This document shows positions 36,451 through 47,046 of a stretch of DNA of 64,000 nucleotides, piece by piece (position 1 is the first letter of the stretch; each line of letters starts with the position of its first letter). The position numbers and the translations under genes were made by a program. This DNA is from Craterostigma plantagineum (Eukaryota; Streptophyta; Magnoliopsida; Lamiales; Linderniaceae), in the NCBI GenBank assembly GCA_027422505.1, contig JAPQWV010000481.1, positions 372,001-436,000 of the forward strand, in the 5' to 3' direction. The notes beneath the pieces are model-generated. The model was not told the origin of the DNA, did no database searches, and saw nothing but the letters and a program-made list of their open reading frames with translations.

Positions 36451-37238
36451 CTTCTTATTGATAGGTCCCATGCCCCTACACGCGTTGGTCGTAAACCCTA
36501 ATTTCATTTTTTTCAAATGTTACAGTAAAACCTCTATAAATTAATGGACACTCTAAAATAACAAAATCTCTCGTCCCGACTTGACCTTAATCATCAAATT
36601 CGATAAGATAATAATATAATAATTTTTCGAAAAATCCCTTTGAATATAAATGTTAGGTCCCATTAAACTCTAAACTATTAATTCGTAAAAAATACAATTA
36701 TTAATTATGGTATTTTGTTAAAATAAGAATCTAGTTGTTACTAGGTTTTCTTAAATTTTAAGCTAATTGGATTTCAGACCTAACTTCTTTTAATTGCAGT
36801 CAATAGTCCGATTTTCTAGCTGCAACAAAAAAAATTGTGAAGGGTTGTAGTCGCCATTTGTGTCACTTAATATCCCCACCCTTGTAAAAGTTGGTTGAAC
36901 GATAGTCCAATGATATCCTAGGAGCAATTGATATTGTACCTTGACTAATTTTCAAACGATATTTTCCATTAATCTACACTTGTAAATCGTTTTGACTACA
37001 TGAATATAATTAATGAAACATATTTGAATTCATTTATCGTCAAGACATTCTAAATTTGTTGAATTTAAAGAGTCACTTTTATTTTACATGCACTAGAGAT
37101 TGGGTCCCGTGCACTAGAGCTTGGGCCCCGCGCTATATGTTAGGGTTTCGAAATCTCTTAGGGTTTTGCAAGCTGTAGGGCTTCAATTATGTTTATTAAA
37201 CACATTTTAAAATAATCTCAGAAACAAAACAACAAAGA
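36451..37238. other. MULE interior, non-coding
   Basis: AT-rich with no open frame of note. A short piece of the 'gggtcccgtgcactagagc' motif lies at 37100-37135, with 'ttagggttt' telobox-type motifs at 37139 and 37157, echoing the telobox array of the smaller MULE. Confidence 0.5.
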
Positions 37239-37523
37239 ATGTTGATGGATGCCCAAATCGTTGCCCACCTCCACGAAATCGTCAATAGCTCCGACCTCAG
37301 GACTACCACGGCCACCGCCGTCTGCCGCCGTGTAGAGGCCGACCTAGGCATCGACCTCTCTCAAAGGAGGGCGTTCATCGTGGACGAGATCGACAGGTTC
37401 CTACATAGTGATGACGATACTCTCGAGATCAACAGATTCCTACACGACGACGAGGATGCTATGAGCGAAGTGATCCAAGGACAAGCAGCCGAGGCTGTCC
37501 GAAACGACGACGACGTTCTCTGA
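37239..37523 (+). CDS. DEK-C-like small ORF in the MULE
   Basis: 94 codons from an ATG at 37239. Residues 1-52 (HLHEIVNSSDLRTTTATAVC, then EADLGIDLSQRRAFIVDEI) have the three-helix pattern of DEK C-terminal domains, which bind DNA or chromatin in plant co-activators. The tail is Asp/Glu-rich (FLHSDDD, FLHDDED, repeated). A 45-bp direct duplication (37462-37508, 37518-37567) follows, and the stop lies between its copies, so the original protein may have been longer (frame to about 37625 in another phase). Its position in a MULE suggests a captured or element-specific gene. Identification is by pattern only. Confidence 0.5.
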   Translation: MLMDAQIVAHLHEIVNSSDLRTTTATAVCRRVEADLGIDLSQRRAFIVDEIDRFLHSDDDTLEINRFLHDDEDAMSEVIQGQAAEAVRNDDDVL

Positions 37524-37819
37524 GCGAAGTGAGCCAAGGACAAGCAGCCGAGGCTGTCCGAAACGATGCCATGCAGAAGGATGTTGAACAAGCTCGGATT
37601 GGAGAAGGGCGAGAAAAAGAAAGGTAGACAAAAAAGAAACTTTTTTTGTGATCTTTTCCAAGCTGCGTTTATGTATTATTGTGATTTGATCCAATTTTTT
37701 ACGTTTGTGCTATTATATGATGACTTAACATTGTCGTAGAGGAGAAACAACGTATAAACACGCACAATTATACAGCTAATTCCATGCATTAACAAATATG
37801 AAATCGCACATGAACACAA

Positions 37820-38080
37820 AGGACCCTACGTTATGAGCAAGGTTCCCGCACGAAAAAACAGAGGACCCACGTATATTGCATGGTCCCCGCGTTGAGATGT
37901 TCGGGTCCTTATTGGTCCCTTCGAACTTATGTGCGGGACCTCAGCGATATCAGGCAAGGTCCGTGCGCATATACACAGGGGACCCGCGCATTTTTTAGCA
38001 GGGGACCCGCGCGATAAAGGCAGAGACATGCACGTTATGAGCAACCCCGCACTTATATTCAAGGGACCCGCACAGGGAAC
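37820..38080. repeat. 'gggaccc' array 4
   Basis: Units such as 'aggacccacgtatat', 'gcaggggacccgcgc' and 'ttcaagggacccgcac'. It separates the DEK-C ORF from the end of the Ulp1-like gene. Confidence 0.75.
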
Positions 38081-38254
38081 GTTCAGCCAACCTTCAGTTA
38101 CATGTCATGTCAAATCACACATCAAACACGTAAAATTGAAACTCACCACATAAATTCAACACAGAAAAATTTTATTCAACTAAACCTACAAACTAATATC
38201 CATAAAGACTTCAACTAAACCATGTCCAAAATGTCCAAAACCACCTACATCCAT

Positions 38255-41200
38255 AAAGACTCACCAAAACCATCTCCATTGTCAACGCCGCATGAACCCC
38301 GCAATCCAAGGTGTCAGCCTTCTGGTTCCTATTCAAATTGTTATTCAACTTCACCTTTGTGACAATATCGAACATGAAACGCTAATATGCAGAAAGAAAC
38401 TCCGCCTGCAAAAGATAAGAAATGTTACGAACATGTTACTAAATAAATAAAAATCATATTTATACGGATTTGAGCTACTTACGAACACTCTCCCGAAGAA
38501 TTGCACCCGATGCGCGCTCAACAAATCGTTAAGGACGAAGGTTTGCGTTGACACGTCAAAATAAGCAATGCCTAGTGGTTTCTTATGAAAACAGGAGAGA
38601 TGATTACTTGCATCGCACCAATTCATCCTCCGTGAGCCGCTCCATCCAGCTCCGACTACTTGTCGACAATCCATTGAGGAATTCATCCATATCATCCATC
38701 GTCACCTTCACCTTCTTATTCAACTCCTGCGTCTTTCTAAAGCGTTCATCTTGCACGTAACTTGGAAAGATGAAGACGCGGGGACAATTAGCGGAGTCCG
38801 CGTAGATTCACCTAAAGCAATCTAGATATGCGTCAAGACAATTCGACTTGAGCATATCATCGAAGAGCAATATGTTCTTGGGCATCCACGTTGAACATGT
38901 CACTTTCCCAAACGTTATCACTACAAAAGAAAATTATTACGTGTTTATGTATGATAAATGAGTTTGACGTCGAAAGAAAAAATTTACAGAAATCTTTGCG
39001 CTTCAAGGTACTTGTCAATGAGCACGCAATCATCTGCATGAATCAATTGACGCCCGTAGATGTACACTCGCCCCAGGTACTTCTTGCTCCACTTCTCATT
39101 TCTATCTGCTTCTGACTCCTCATCACAATCAACAATTTCGAAGGTCGATTTACCTTTTCGCACCTTATTACGTGGTGTGGAGGTGCCCGGTGAAGGCCTT
39201 TCCGAGTCCCTCTGCTTCTTTCGATTGCCTCGTCTCCGAACTCCTCGGGCAATCGACGAAACAACAAAATCTACAGTCTCAACCACCGCCACAGGTATGG
39301 AAACTCTTGAACAGGTACAATCGGTAAATCGAAGTGAGGCATCATCATATCGTCGTCGCGACGGCCACTGCTCTCGATCTGGGGGATGACCTCAGCTTCG
39401 AAATTCTGCCGACTAGGACCCTTGCCGCGATCGCGGTGGCCACGGGAATACCTAACATCCACTCCCTGCAGGAGTAGGCCCGTCACATACTCGAATAGCT
39501 CGTGTGCTGCCCCAATGTCAAAAAAGCAATCCCGAAAGTACGCCGCCTCAAACTCGTCCGATGACGGCACTAACAACCCTCGTACAGGGGGACCCATCGG
39601 CGGCAGCTAGACGGTCCTAAAACTCGGACATCCCTTCTGACGCTAATCGTTCGTCACCCACCTCAGCATGCGTGGCATAAAATCTTCTTTTCTGAGCCCC
39701 GCAAACTCGTGTGCAACGCCCGATATGCACTCGTATGCTGGTATCTGAATACAAATAACGCAAAAAATTTAGCAATTATTTATATGTCAAAACAAGGTAT
39801 GGCAAAGCTTAATTATAAATCACCTAAAGTGGTTGTACGAACCCACTATCTGCCATTCCCGTGCCCTCTCCCGTAGATTAACCTTTACAGCGCATATGAC
39901 CTCCAAAGCCACGCTGCCCAAAGGATAGTGGGAGAAAGCAAACCGGTCTTCGACGAGACTAAGGACCAGGGAACTAATGATGATGTATCAACGTATCAAC
40001 TATGCATAGTTGATACCTGAGATAGCCTCACTTTGGACGATGTATTTCATTCCAAACTAGTTCGAACAAAGCGGCAGCCGACAATGTTTCGATTATTTGG
40101 CGACCAAAACGATTTCCGTTTCCAGATTGATTCTACACTTCCCAACGATCACAACGAGGGGTCTTTCGAATCATTCCGATATCGTTTGGTATTTTTCGTA
40201 AAATCAAATCAGTGGTTCAAAACTATCTATTCGACTAAAGCAGCAGTCTGTCGTCTTTTGACAGTTTGACAACCTAAATGATTTTAGATCAATACCAAAT
40301 TTTTCAGATTGATTCTACACTTCCCATGGCAACGAGGGGTCTTTGGAATCATTCTGATATCGTTTGGTATTTTTCGTAAAATCAAATCAGTAGGGCTTGA
40401 AACATACCGTCGATGAACGTGATTTCACCTCGAATGGACGTCGTTGCGCCTTGTCTGGTTCCCGGGGCCTCCGGGCTAGATTCTCACGCCGGTATGTCCT
40501 TGACCGGACCCCCAGACTGTTCCCGATGGCTAGATACAGTTCGGTTCGGGTGTCGGGCTTCGTCAAACGAACCCGTGGCTTGAACTATGTGGCTTGATGA
40601 ATTTCCAAAACTTCACCACGTTTTTTGCTCTATTTCTCTAGCCTTTGTGTTGAGTAATGTACCAAGTACAACTTTGGCTTAAAGCTAAGCATCCCACGTT
40701 AGTTTCTCTTTTTATGCATGTTCTCTTTTTTTTTTTATTTTGAGTTTGTGGGACACATGTCATGACTCAAAGAATGAGTCATATGTCACCTCAAGTGATA
40801 TGGCATTCTAGAAATTGTACACATGTACTATGACTAAGTCAACATGCAAATATTTCATTTTGGCTCATGAGGTTTCCTAATTCTCAATTTAGTCCCTCAA
40901 TTTTAAGTAGTAAAATAATTAAATCCAATCTAATTATTTTAATTACTATTGAGCCCCACTTAGTTAATTAATTAAGCACTTAAGACAATCTTAAGTCCTA
41001 ATTATTTCCGTGACCCTCATCGGAACTTAACTAAATCGTCGACACCTCGTATCAACTATGCCACTACCTCAACGTATCAACTATGCAGGGAACTAACAAC
41101 GGTGCTCTTCTTTGACTGTCGAGGCATCAACACAGCGGTGGCGAAGTAGACGTCCGCCAACTTCAGGTTCTCGAAGTCCACACCTTCTTCGTCGCTAGCC

Positions 41201-41622
41201 AACTCCTCCAATGCATGCTTGACGTGCGACATGCAAACTGTTGCACAGTCTCGAAAATGTCCCGTGGTGAATTCTGAGTTGTCTACCTCCGGCGGTAGCT
41301 CAGCTGCGAACTTGAGCCCGGTGATTAGGCAATACCCCGATTTTGAAAATCGTAGTCGTTTGTTGCCAACAATCATCCACATCTCTCGCAGTAGTGCAAC
41401 GTCGTCTGCCTCTGGATGAGGTACCACAGCAACATGGCCGATAGGTTAAAATCCAGTTCGGCACTAACAAGGCGGTCGAAAGGACTCTCGTTCCTAAAAG
41501 TCTCCCACTCCCTTTGGTTCAGACACTGTGTTATCAGTTGGTTGGCCTCGCCGTATAACGAGGTCAGCTTAACACGGCAATAAGGAACTTCATCTTCTGT
41601 GCCAAACTGCTTCTTCATCACA
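38255..41622 (-). pseudogene. DUF1985/Ulp1-like cysteine protease gene in the MULE
   Basis: Read on the minus strand. First comes a DUF1985-type block (41078-41622): LDFNLSAMLLWYL, then MWMIVGNKRLRFS and YCLITGL, ending with LADVYFATAVL; one frame change lies near 41430. The frame is interrupted by the insertion 39978-41087 and resumes (39790-39977) with FSHYPLGSVALEVI. The next exon (39610-39750) has PAYECISGVAHEF and PRMLRWV. An acidic/basic linker follows (39000-39290), then a Ulp1-like C-terminus with TLDCGVHAALTMEMV (about 38257-38318), where the Cys (38301-38303) fits the C48 catalytic Cys. The His and Asp positions could not be assigned. Ulp1 proteases remove SUMO; here the copy is broken. 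Confidence 0.6.
39969..41096. mobile_element. 1.1-kb insertion inside the Ulp1-like gene
   Basis: Insert 39978-41087 flanked by a perfect 9-bp duplication 'gggaactaa' (39969-39977, 41088-41096); the match extends two bases further ('ca') at the outer left copy. The ends begin 'tg' and finish 'ca'. Near each end is 'cgtatcaactatgc', which at the left forms a perfect 24-bp palindrome (39995-40018). A 25-bp phrase around 'ttttcgtaaaatcaaatcag' is duplicated (about 40193 and 40373). There is no transposase or RT. It could be a solo LTR or a MULE-type non-autonomous element. Confidence 0.7.
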
Positions 41623-41654
41623 ACCTAATTTATACGTAAAACACATTTTAGCTA

Positions 41655-42100
41655 TGGGGATTCAAGCACAGATGCGCATGAGACCCCTGCGCATCTGTGC
41701 GGTCCCGGCACGGGTCGCCTGCATAAATACGGGTCCCCCGCCCATAACGCGCAGGTCCACTGCTCATAACACGTGGGTCCCATGTCAATGCGCGCAAAAG
41801 GTCATGGGACCCGCACGTTAAGGGCAGGGGACCCGCGCTTATGATCAGGGAACCCGCGCTTGTATGCAGGAGACCCGTGCTGGGACCATCATCTTATGGG
41901 CGGGTCCCATAAATACGCACAGGTTCCCTGCTCATAAGCGGGGGTCCTGTGCTTGCAAGCACGGGGCCCATGCATTAAAAAGCAACGTACGCTTGCAAGC
42001 ACATGTCCTAAGCTTGCAAGCATGGGTCCTATGCTAGCAAGCATGGATCCTATGCTGCCAAGCACGGTCCTATGCTTGCAAGCACGGGTCCGCACCAAAT
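41655..42100. repeat. 'gggaccc' array 5
   Basis: Units such as 'gggacccgcacgttaa', 'ggagacccgtgctggg', and then 'gcttgcaagcac(a/g)' palindromic units separated by 'gggtcctatgc' (41950-42090). It lies between the MULE's right end and the start of the Ulp1-like gene, i.e. in the promoter position of that gene. Confidence 0.8.
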
Positions 42101-42525
42101 TAGGGTTCGACGCGTTGTTCATCCCCTTCTCGCGTTGAATTGAAGAAGACGAAGAGTAGAACAAATACCTTCACTCTTTGGGTGTTCTCGTTGATTGCCA
42201 TTGTCGATTGAGTTCATTGGATTCGGATTTGGGTTTGAGTTGCAGAGAAAACGATTTACAGTCCAGGGAGAGAACGCTTCGTGTGCAGAACGAGTGAAAG
42301 TGGTTGCTCTTTTTTTTTTACTTTTCCCTTCTATCATGGGTGCTACAGTAAAACCTGTAAACCCTTTAATTTTTTCGTTAAGTGTTGGTGAGGTTGTTGA
42401 TTGCCATTAAATAAGGGTAAAATAGTCTTCAGCGCAGAGTTAGTAAGGGTACAAAGGTAAAATCCGATTTTGGGTGCATTTTTAAAAGATGAACAAGTCA
42501 AAGGCTATTTACTTAAAATACATTG

Positions 42526-44161
42526 TAGCAGCTTCGAGGATTCTTTCAATGGCGTCTCCCCTCTCTTTGATGGACAAATCTTTTCGAGGACTTCGCCAGC
42601 GGCCGTCACAGCTTAGAATCGACGGCAGCATCTCCTTTCCCGACCACATCCTATTCATCATTTCCAAGGCGAGCTTTGCCGCCTTCGACCTCCACTGCAT
42701 CTATTACCGGCGGCCCAACAATGGCGGAAGAAATGTAAGCACCTTATTGTAATTCAGGGTTAATTCCATCGATGAGTACGACGATTCAGGTCAATAGTGA
42801 GGTGCCCACCGCCGCCATCCCTCAATTCCACCGCCGTGGGTTTAATTCAGCGCCACTGTCGCCTTAGTTATGGTTTAGTGGGGCCCATCGTTAGTAATAG
42901 CAGTAGTAATGATACGAATTATTCATGGGACAATTTGGTGTACGAGGCTGTAATTGACGGGGAAACGCCCATAGTATTTGCAAAGGGGTTAAACCTCCGC
43001 CCTGGCCGAGGATCCGACCCCGAACCTGTTTACCTGCCACTTCGAATGGGGGCATAATCGTAATTTCATGAGGGCTTCGCGGCCGCTCAAGAGGTGGTAA
43101 GGTGTCCTGTGCCGCCGGGCGTGGAAGGAAATCGAGAAATTCGTATCACCGAAGGAATCTTCTGAAATAGACGGAGGATCGCCTTACTACCTTCGGTTGC
43201 CAAGGTTTCAATCCACGACGGTAATAAGCACGGGGAAACGATTGGGCCGAGCTGGGCCCGCAAGAAAAATTACGAACTCTGCGAGTGCACGATGCTGTGG
43301 AACCAAGGCGAGGCGGTTCGGGAATGGATCGCGTAACATTCCTGGCTCGGGATCGAGAGATGGTTCATATACGACAACAACAGCAATGACGGTACCGATG
43401 AAATCTAAGAGAACTCGCCATGGAAAGAAATTACAGTGTGAGCATTCGTAACTGGCCCTGGATCAAGACCCAAGAGTTGGGATTCTCCCACTGCACGATT
43501 AGGGCGAAGGACGATCGCGAGTGGGTTGCGTTCATGGACGTGGACGAGTTTTTCTACTTCCCGTACTACTACGGGCCCGGGCGTGGGTGCGGGATTGTTC
43601 GGGCTTTAGGGGACGCGGTGGAAGGCTCGCTTCGACATCTGGTGGGAAACGTTTCGGCAGCTTTTCAGAACGTGAGGGAGATTCGAACGTCGTGCCACCG
43701 CTTTGGCCCGTCGAGTGTCGAGTCGAGGCCCGAGAAGGGGGTTTTGGAGGCCTGATTGCCGAATACAGAGCCCCGAGAGGCACAAGTCGATTGTCAGGCC
43801 CGAGGCCTTGCATCCCGACGCGATGAACGCGGTGCACCACTTTCGGCTCAAGGAGGGGTACGATTTTCTCGATCTGCCTAGGGGTGTGGCGGTAATAAAC
43901 CACTACAAGTATCAGGCTTGGGAGGTTTTTAAGGCCAACTTTCGACGGAGGGTTTCTGCCTATGTGGCGGACTGGACGGAGAGTCAGAACGAGGGGTCGA
44001 GGGATCGGGCCCCGGGATTGGGGACCGAGGCGGTCGAGCCCCTGGACTGGTCGAGGAGGTTCTGCGAGGTTTCGGACACGGGCCTCAGGGATATCGTAAT
44101 GGGGAGTATGGCCAACGTGTCCACGGGATTTTTGCCTTGGGAGGGAGCGGTTCGGGATTGA
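42526..44161 (+). pseudogene. GT92 (DUF23) glycosyltransferase, main part, frameshifted
   Basis: Golgi-type glycosyltransferase of family GT92, whose characterised plant members extend beta-1,4-galactan; the substrate here is not known. Blocks in order: SFPDHILFIIS (42640), WDNLVYEAVIDGETPIVFAKGLNLRP (42928-43005), a CTMLWNQ type block (about 43288), ERWFIYDNN (about 43356), then a clean stretch 43420-43738 with the metal-binding DVDEFFYFP (DxD at 43537-43545). After a shift near 43740, SPERHKSIVRPEAL, AVHHFRLKEGYDFLDLP, INHYKYQAWEVFK and GLGTEAVEP run to the stop at 44159-44161. At least six frame breaks occur before 43420; no intron is needed. The N-terminus lies at 35561-35725, beyond the MULE. 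Confidence 0.82.
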
Positions 44162-44424
44162 TCGGTTTATGTTTTGGGGGCCCGAATAGTTTTATAAATG
44201 GATTAATATATTCTTTTCATTCTTTTGTTGGTAAATAGTATTTCTGCACGCTCAAATACGCGTGCTATATATGTATATGCATATTAATTTCAAAATGATA
44301 AATAAATACAAAAATGGTAAAATTGAGAATATAAAAATGCCATGTAGTTGGTTGTTTTCTTTCGATTTAATATATTATTTAAAATTGATTTAATTGGCAA
44401 ATCAAAGATGGTTCATCTCAAGCA
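44162..44424. other. 3' flank of the GT92 gene
   Basis: AT-rich sequence to the hAT MITE; no further feature. Confidence 0.4.
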
Positions 44425-45114
44425 CTAAGGCCTAGGAGTGTTCAAATTAACCGAAAACCGAAAAAAACCGACCGAACCATAAAGAACCGAATCGAAAAGA
44501 CTGGAACCGAAAAAAACCGAACCGAATTGTAAAAAACCGAACCGAACCAAATTAAAATGGTTCGGATATCGGATTAAGCATACGTAATACCGAAAAAACC
44601 GAAAAATCGAAAATTATCATACTACATTAAAAATAGAAAAATATCAAAAATCATTTGTTTTTCTCCCATAATTTACAACACAGTAACATAATTTCATTGG
44701 TATACTTTTTTCCATTTTTAGGTGAATGTTTTCTTCACCAATCAAATACTATTTCTCTCCCAAATAATTTATAGTATCTTCAGATGAATGTTTTTATATT
44801 TTGGTTAGATTTTGTTCCATTTTCATGTTTTTTTTCTCGGACCTTTGAATTATTTTGCTACATGTCACGTTCCATAAATATTCTTTATTGTTTAATAACC
44901 ATAAATTGTTTTATGTATTTTCAACTCATAACTGTTGATATTAAATTCCTAACCGAAAAACCGAACCGAAAAAAACCGAACCTTAATATAAAAAACCGAA
45001 CCGAACCAAATTAAAACGGTTCGGATATCGGATTAAGCATACGTAAAACTGCAAATCGAAGCGAAATTTGAAACACCAAACCCGAACCGACCGATGAACA
45101 CCCCTACTAAGGCC
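44425..45114. mobile_element. hAT-type MITE, 674 bp, copy 2
   Basis: Element 44433-45106, ends 'taggagtgttcaaat' and 'gatgaacacccct(a)', with a perfect 8-bp duplication 'ctaaggcc' (44425-44432, 45107-45114). It is the same length as copy 1 (450-1123) and closely similar throughout, including 'ggttcggatatcggattaag' and the AT-rich core. It lies 270 bp beyond the GT92 stop codon. Confidence 0.94.
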
Positions 45115-45353
45115 AAGAGTATATATGTGTTTTTTCTCACATTTTATTTTTGCATTCTTTCGTATACTTGTTTTCTGATTTATGCTTGTAGGTTAATTTT
45201 TTAATTTGTGATGCATAGTGAGTGGACTGGATTCTTGGGCCGTTAGGTCCTATAATATATTATTACTACCCCATTAACGGGCTTAGAACAAAAAGTCCCA
45301 ATATAGGTCAATAGATGTGAGGAATTTGTTACGGTGAATCTTCCTTTTCCTTT
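45115..45353. other. Intergenic DNA
   Basis: No feature recognised. Confidence 0.4.
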
Positions 45354-45987
45354 ATCAAAACTTGAGCTGTCAAACCGGCCCGCGTCCCGCAGACTGTAAA
45401 TTTTAGGCCCACCAGGGAGCAGGCCTGAGCGGACATGGCCGCGCGGGCTCCAATAATTACATATTTGATCTATGGACGAATATGCAAGCATACATCTTGG
45501 TTGAGTAGATGCAATGATATTGATATTTCCCAATATCATGCTAATAATAGTTAGGATTTCCATAGGAAGATGCCATTCGATTAATGAGAAATAATAAGGA
45601 ATATCGAAAAGTCGAGTGGCTGAAGCTGAAGCAGCTAATTTCAAAGTTGCAGAAAGAAAAGCAACAACTAGAGTGGGAGAGTCAGAGTCGAAAAGAGGAT
45701 TACTCACTTCTTTCTCTTATTCAAACCGTGCATCAGACTTTCATCTCACACGGCTCCTAACTGTTAAAAGAAGATGAATTCTTCTTTCTTTTCTGATTAT
45801 CTTCCTAGCGTATGTATAAGGCCGAATCCATTCGATTTCTGAAAAATATTATTAATCCTTAACTTTTTGAGGAATCCTTCATCATTGGTTGTGAATGACT
45901 GGTTTTTTCAATCTCTTCGACCGTGGTTCCATAGGAGCAAATCAGAAAGATTGAGAAATAGAACCATTTGACAGCTCTAATCAAAAC
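45354..45987. mobile_element. hAT-type element enclosing plastid ndhB DNA
   Basis: Element 45362-45979, flanked by a perfect 8-bp duplication 'atcaaaac' (45354-45361, 45980-45987). Ends are 'ttgagctgtcaaaccgg' and (reverse complement) 'tagagctgtcaaatggtt'. The left sub-terminal 80 bp is GC-rich in the 'ggcccgcg' style of the 29172-29639 family. Nearly all the rest (about 45440-45960) is plastid-derived. No transposase. It resembles a Pack-type non-autonomous element whose cargo is a nuclear plastid insertion. Confidence 0.8.
45440..45960 (-). pseudogene. ndhB: Nuclear plastid DNA: ndhB exon 2 start and intron
   Basis: On the minus strand, about 45688 down to 45445 encodes [20 protein letters not shown], then [21 protein letters not shown] and [10 protein letters not shown], the start of exon 2 of plastid ndhB (NAD(P)H dehydrogenase-like complex subunit). 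The sequence 45690-45960 matches the group II intron that precedes that exon ('attcaaaccgtgcat', 'ttcatctcacacggctcc', 'catcattggttgtgaatgac'). The exon is cut after about 80 codons and carries substitutions and a shift or small deletion near 45490, so it is a dead nuclear copy. Confidence 0.85.
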
Positions 45988-46407
45988 TAGTACTCAGCAC
46001 ACTCTATGTGTGAATACGTTGTTGTATCCCTACAGATATTTCTCTTTCTAACCAAAACAATACTAGTACACCTAATATTATTCCTTAAGAATACTTCAGT
46101 TTAATATTTATAATATTTAATATAATAAATGAAGTATACGTTTATATAAAGTGAAAATTAGTGTGTTGGGGTATAACTGCTGTTAGGATCGGTTACGTAT
46201 TTAGAGGGAGGGGTGAATAAACACTTGACGTTTTTAGGATCTTAACCGGTTCGGATTAGATACCGGTGCTTGATATTCTAATTGCGACTTGTGTGGAAGT
46301 GTAACCGCTCAGTTGTGGACTAAAACCAGATGCACAATGTGATGCGTGTGTGTGTGTGATTGTTTGCTAAGGTCACAGAGATCTGTTATGGAGTTCGGAG
46401 CAAAGTC
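45988..46407. other. Intergenic DNA, possible LTR fragment
   Basis: No gene. 46160-46260 ('gtgttggggtataac', 'ggatcggttacg', 'gagggaggggtgaataa') resembles LTR ends of plant retrotransposons, but no partner is seen. Confidence 0.35.
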
Positions 46408-47046
46408 TGTTAGGAATTAATTATAGTGTCCTCTATTTATTTAAGTCTTCGGTTTATATTTTGATATTAATGGGTTGTAGTAGTTTGGGGGAGACAATTT
46501 GTATTAAGTTGAAGTTTGGTACTTGGGCTTTAATATACCAATAGTTGTGGTATATAAAGCTCATAATTACCCTTGTTAGGGTTTATCAAAAGAAAAATTT
46601 CTTGAAGCCGCTTACGTTAAACACACACACAAACACACACTAAAATCTTTTGATCGTTGTTTCGTAACAAGTGGACCAACAAATGGTATCAGAGTTGAAC
46701 GTGGATCGATCTCAACGATTTGAATTCAGTTTCGCTCGATTCCGACGAGATTTGAAAGAACATTTGCTCAAAACCCATTTTTGATTTTCAGTTGCTTTTG
46801 CATTTTTAATCACATTTACTATCTTTTGGTTTAATCCCGTGTTTCATGAAACAACAAAGCATATAGAAATAGATTGCCACTTGATCATGCAGTTTATTAC
46901 TGAAGAAATCATTGCTACTTAGTATGTTTCTTCTAATGACCAGTTAGCAGATACACTTACTAAAGCCCTTGGCAAAGAGGCGCATGATCGTTTTTGCAGG
47001 AAATTGGGAATGGTCGATGTATTCGCTCCAAGAAGTGAGGGAGGCT
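46408..47046 (+). mobile_element. Copia remnant: 5' LTR, primer site and pol tail
   Basis: A likely LTR at 46408-46681 ('tgttaggaatta' to 'gtggaccaaca') is followed at once by 'aatggtatcagagtt', a near-perfect tRNA-iMet primer site. Then almost the whole interior is missing: 46870-47046 already encodes the end of a copia pol (SNDQLADTLTKALGKEAHDRF, then KLGMVDVFAP). A purine-rich 'agaagtgagggaggc' (47030-47045) would be the polypurine tract. Confidence 0.75.

Larger units (their letters stand above)
35717..42531. mobile_element. 6.8-kb MULE carrying Ulp1-like and DEK-C-like genes
   Basis: Element 35726-42522. The left end 'gggtctttttaaaaaatagc' and following 'ttggtcaatagcactcattt' match the right end of the 5841-8260 MULE. 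The right end (with 'tgtacccttact', 'aatggcaatcaac') matches that element's left end. Flanking 9-mers are 'ttttagtag' (35717-35725) and 'ttgtagcag' (42523-42531), 7 of 9. Contents: four 'gggaccc' arrays, a DEK-C-like ORF (plus) and a DUF1985/Ulp1 gene (minus) split by a nested insertion. No MuDR transposase is seen, so it is non-autonomous. Plant MULEs that carry Ulp1-like genes (the Kaonashi type) are known; this looks like one of that kind. Confidence 0.78.

Noticed and set aside
43197..43451. Independent 84-codon gene
   Set aside because: It is an out-of-frame reading of the GT92 gene; the correct frames show the GT92 blocks.
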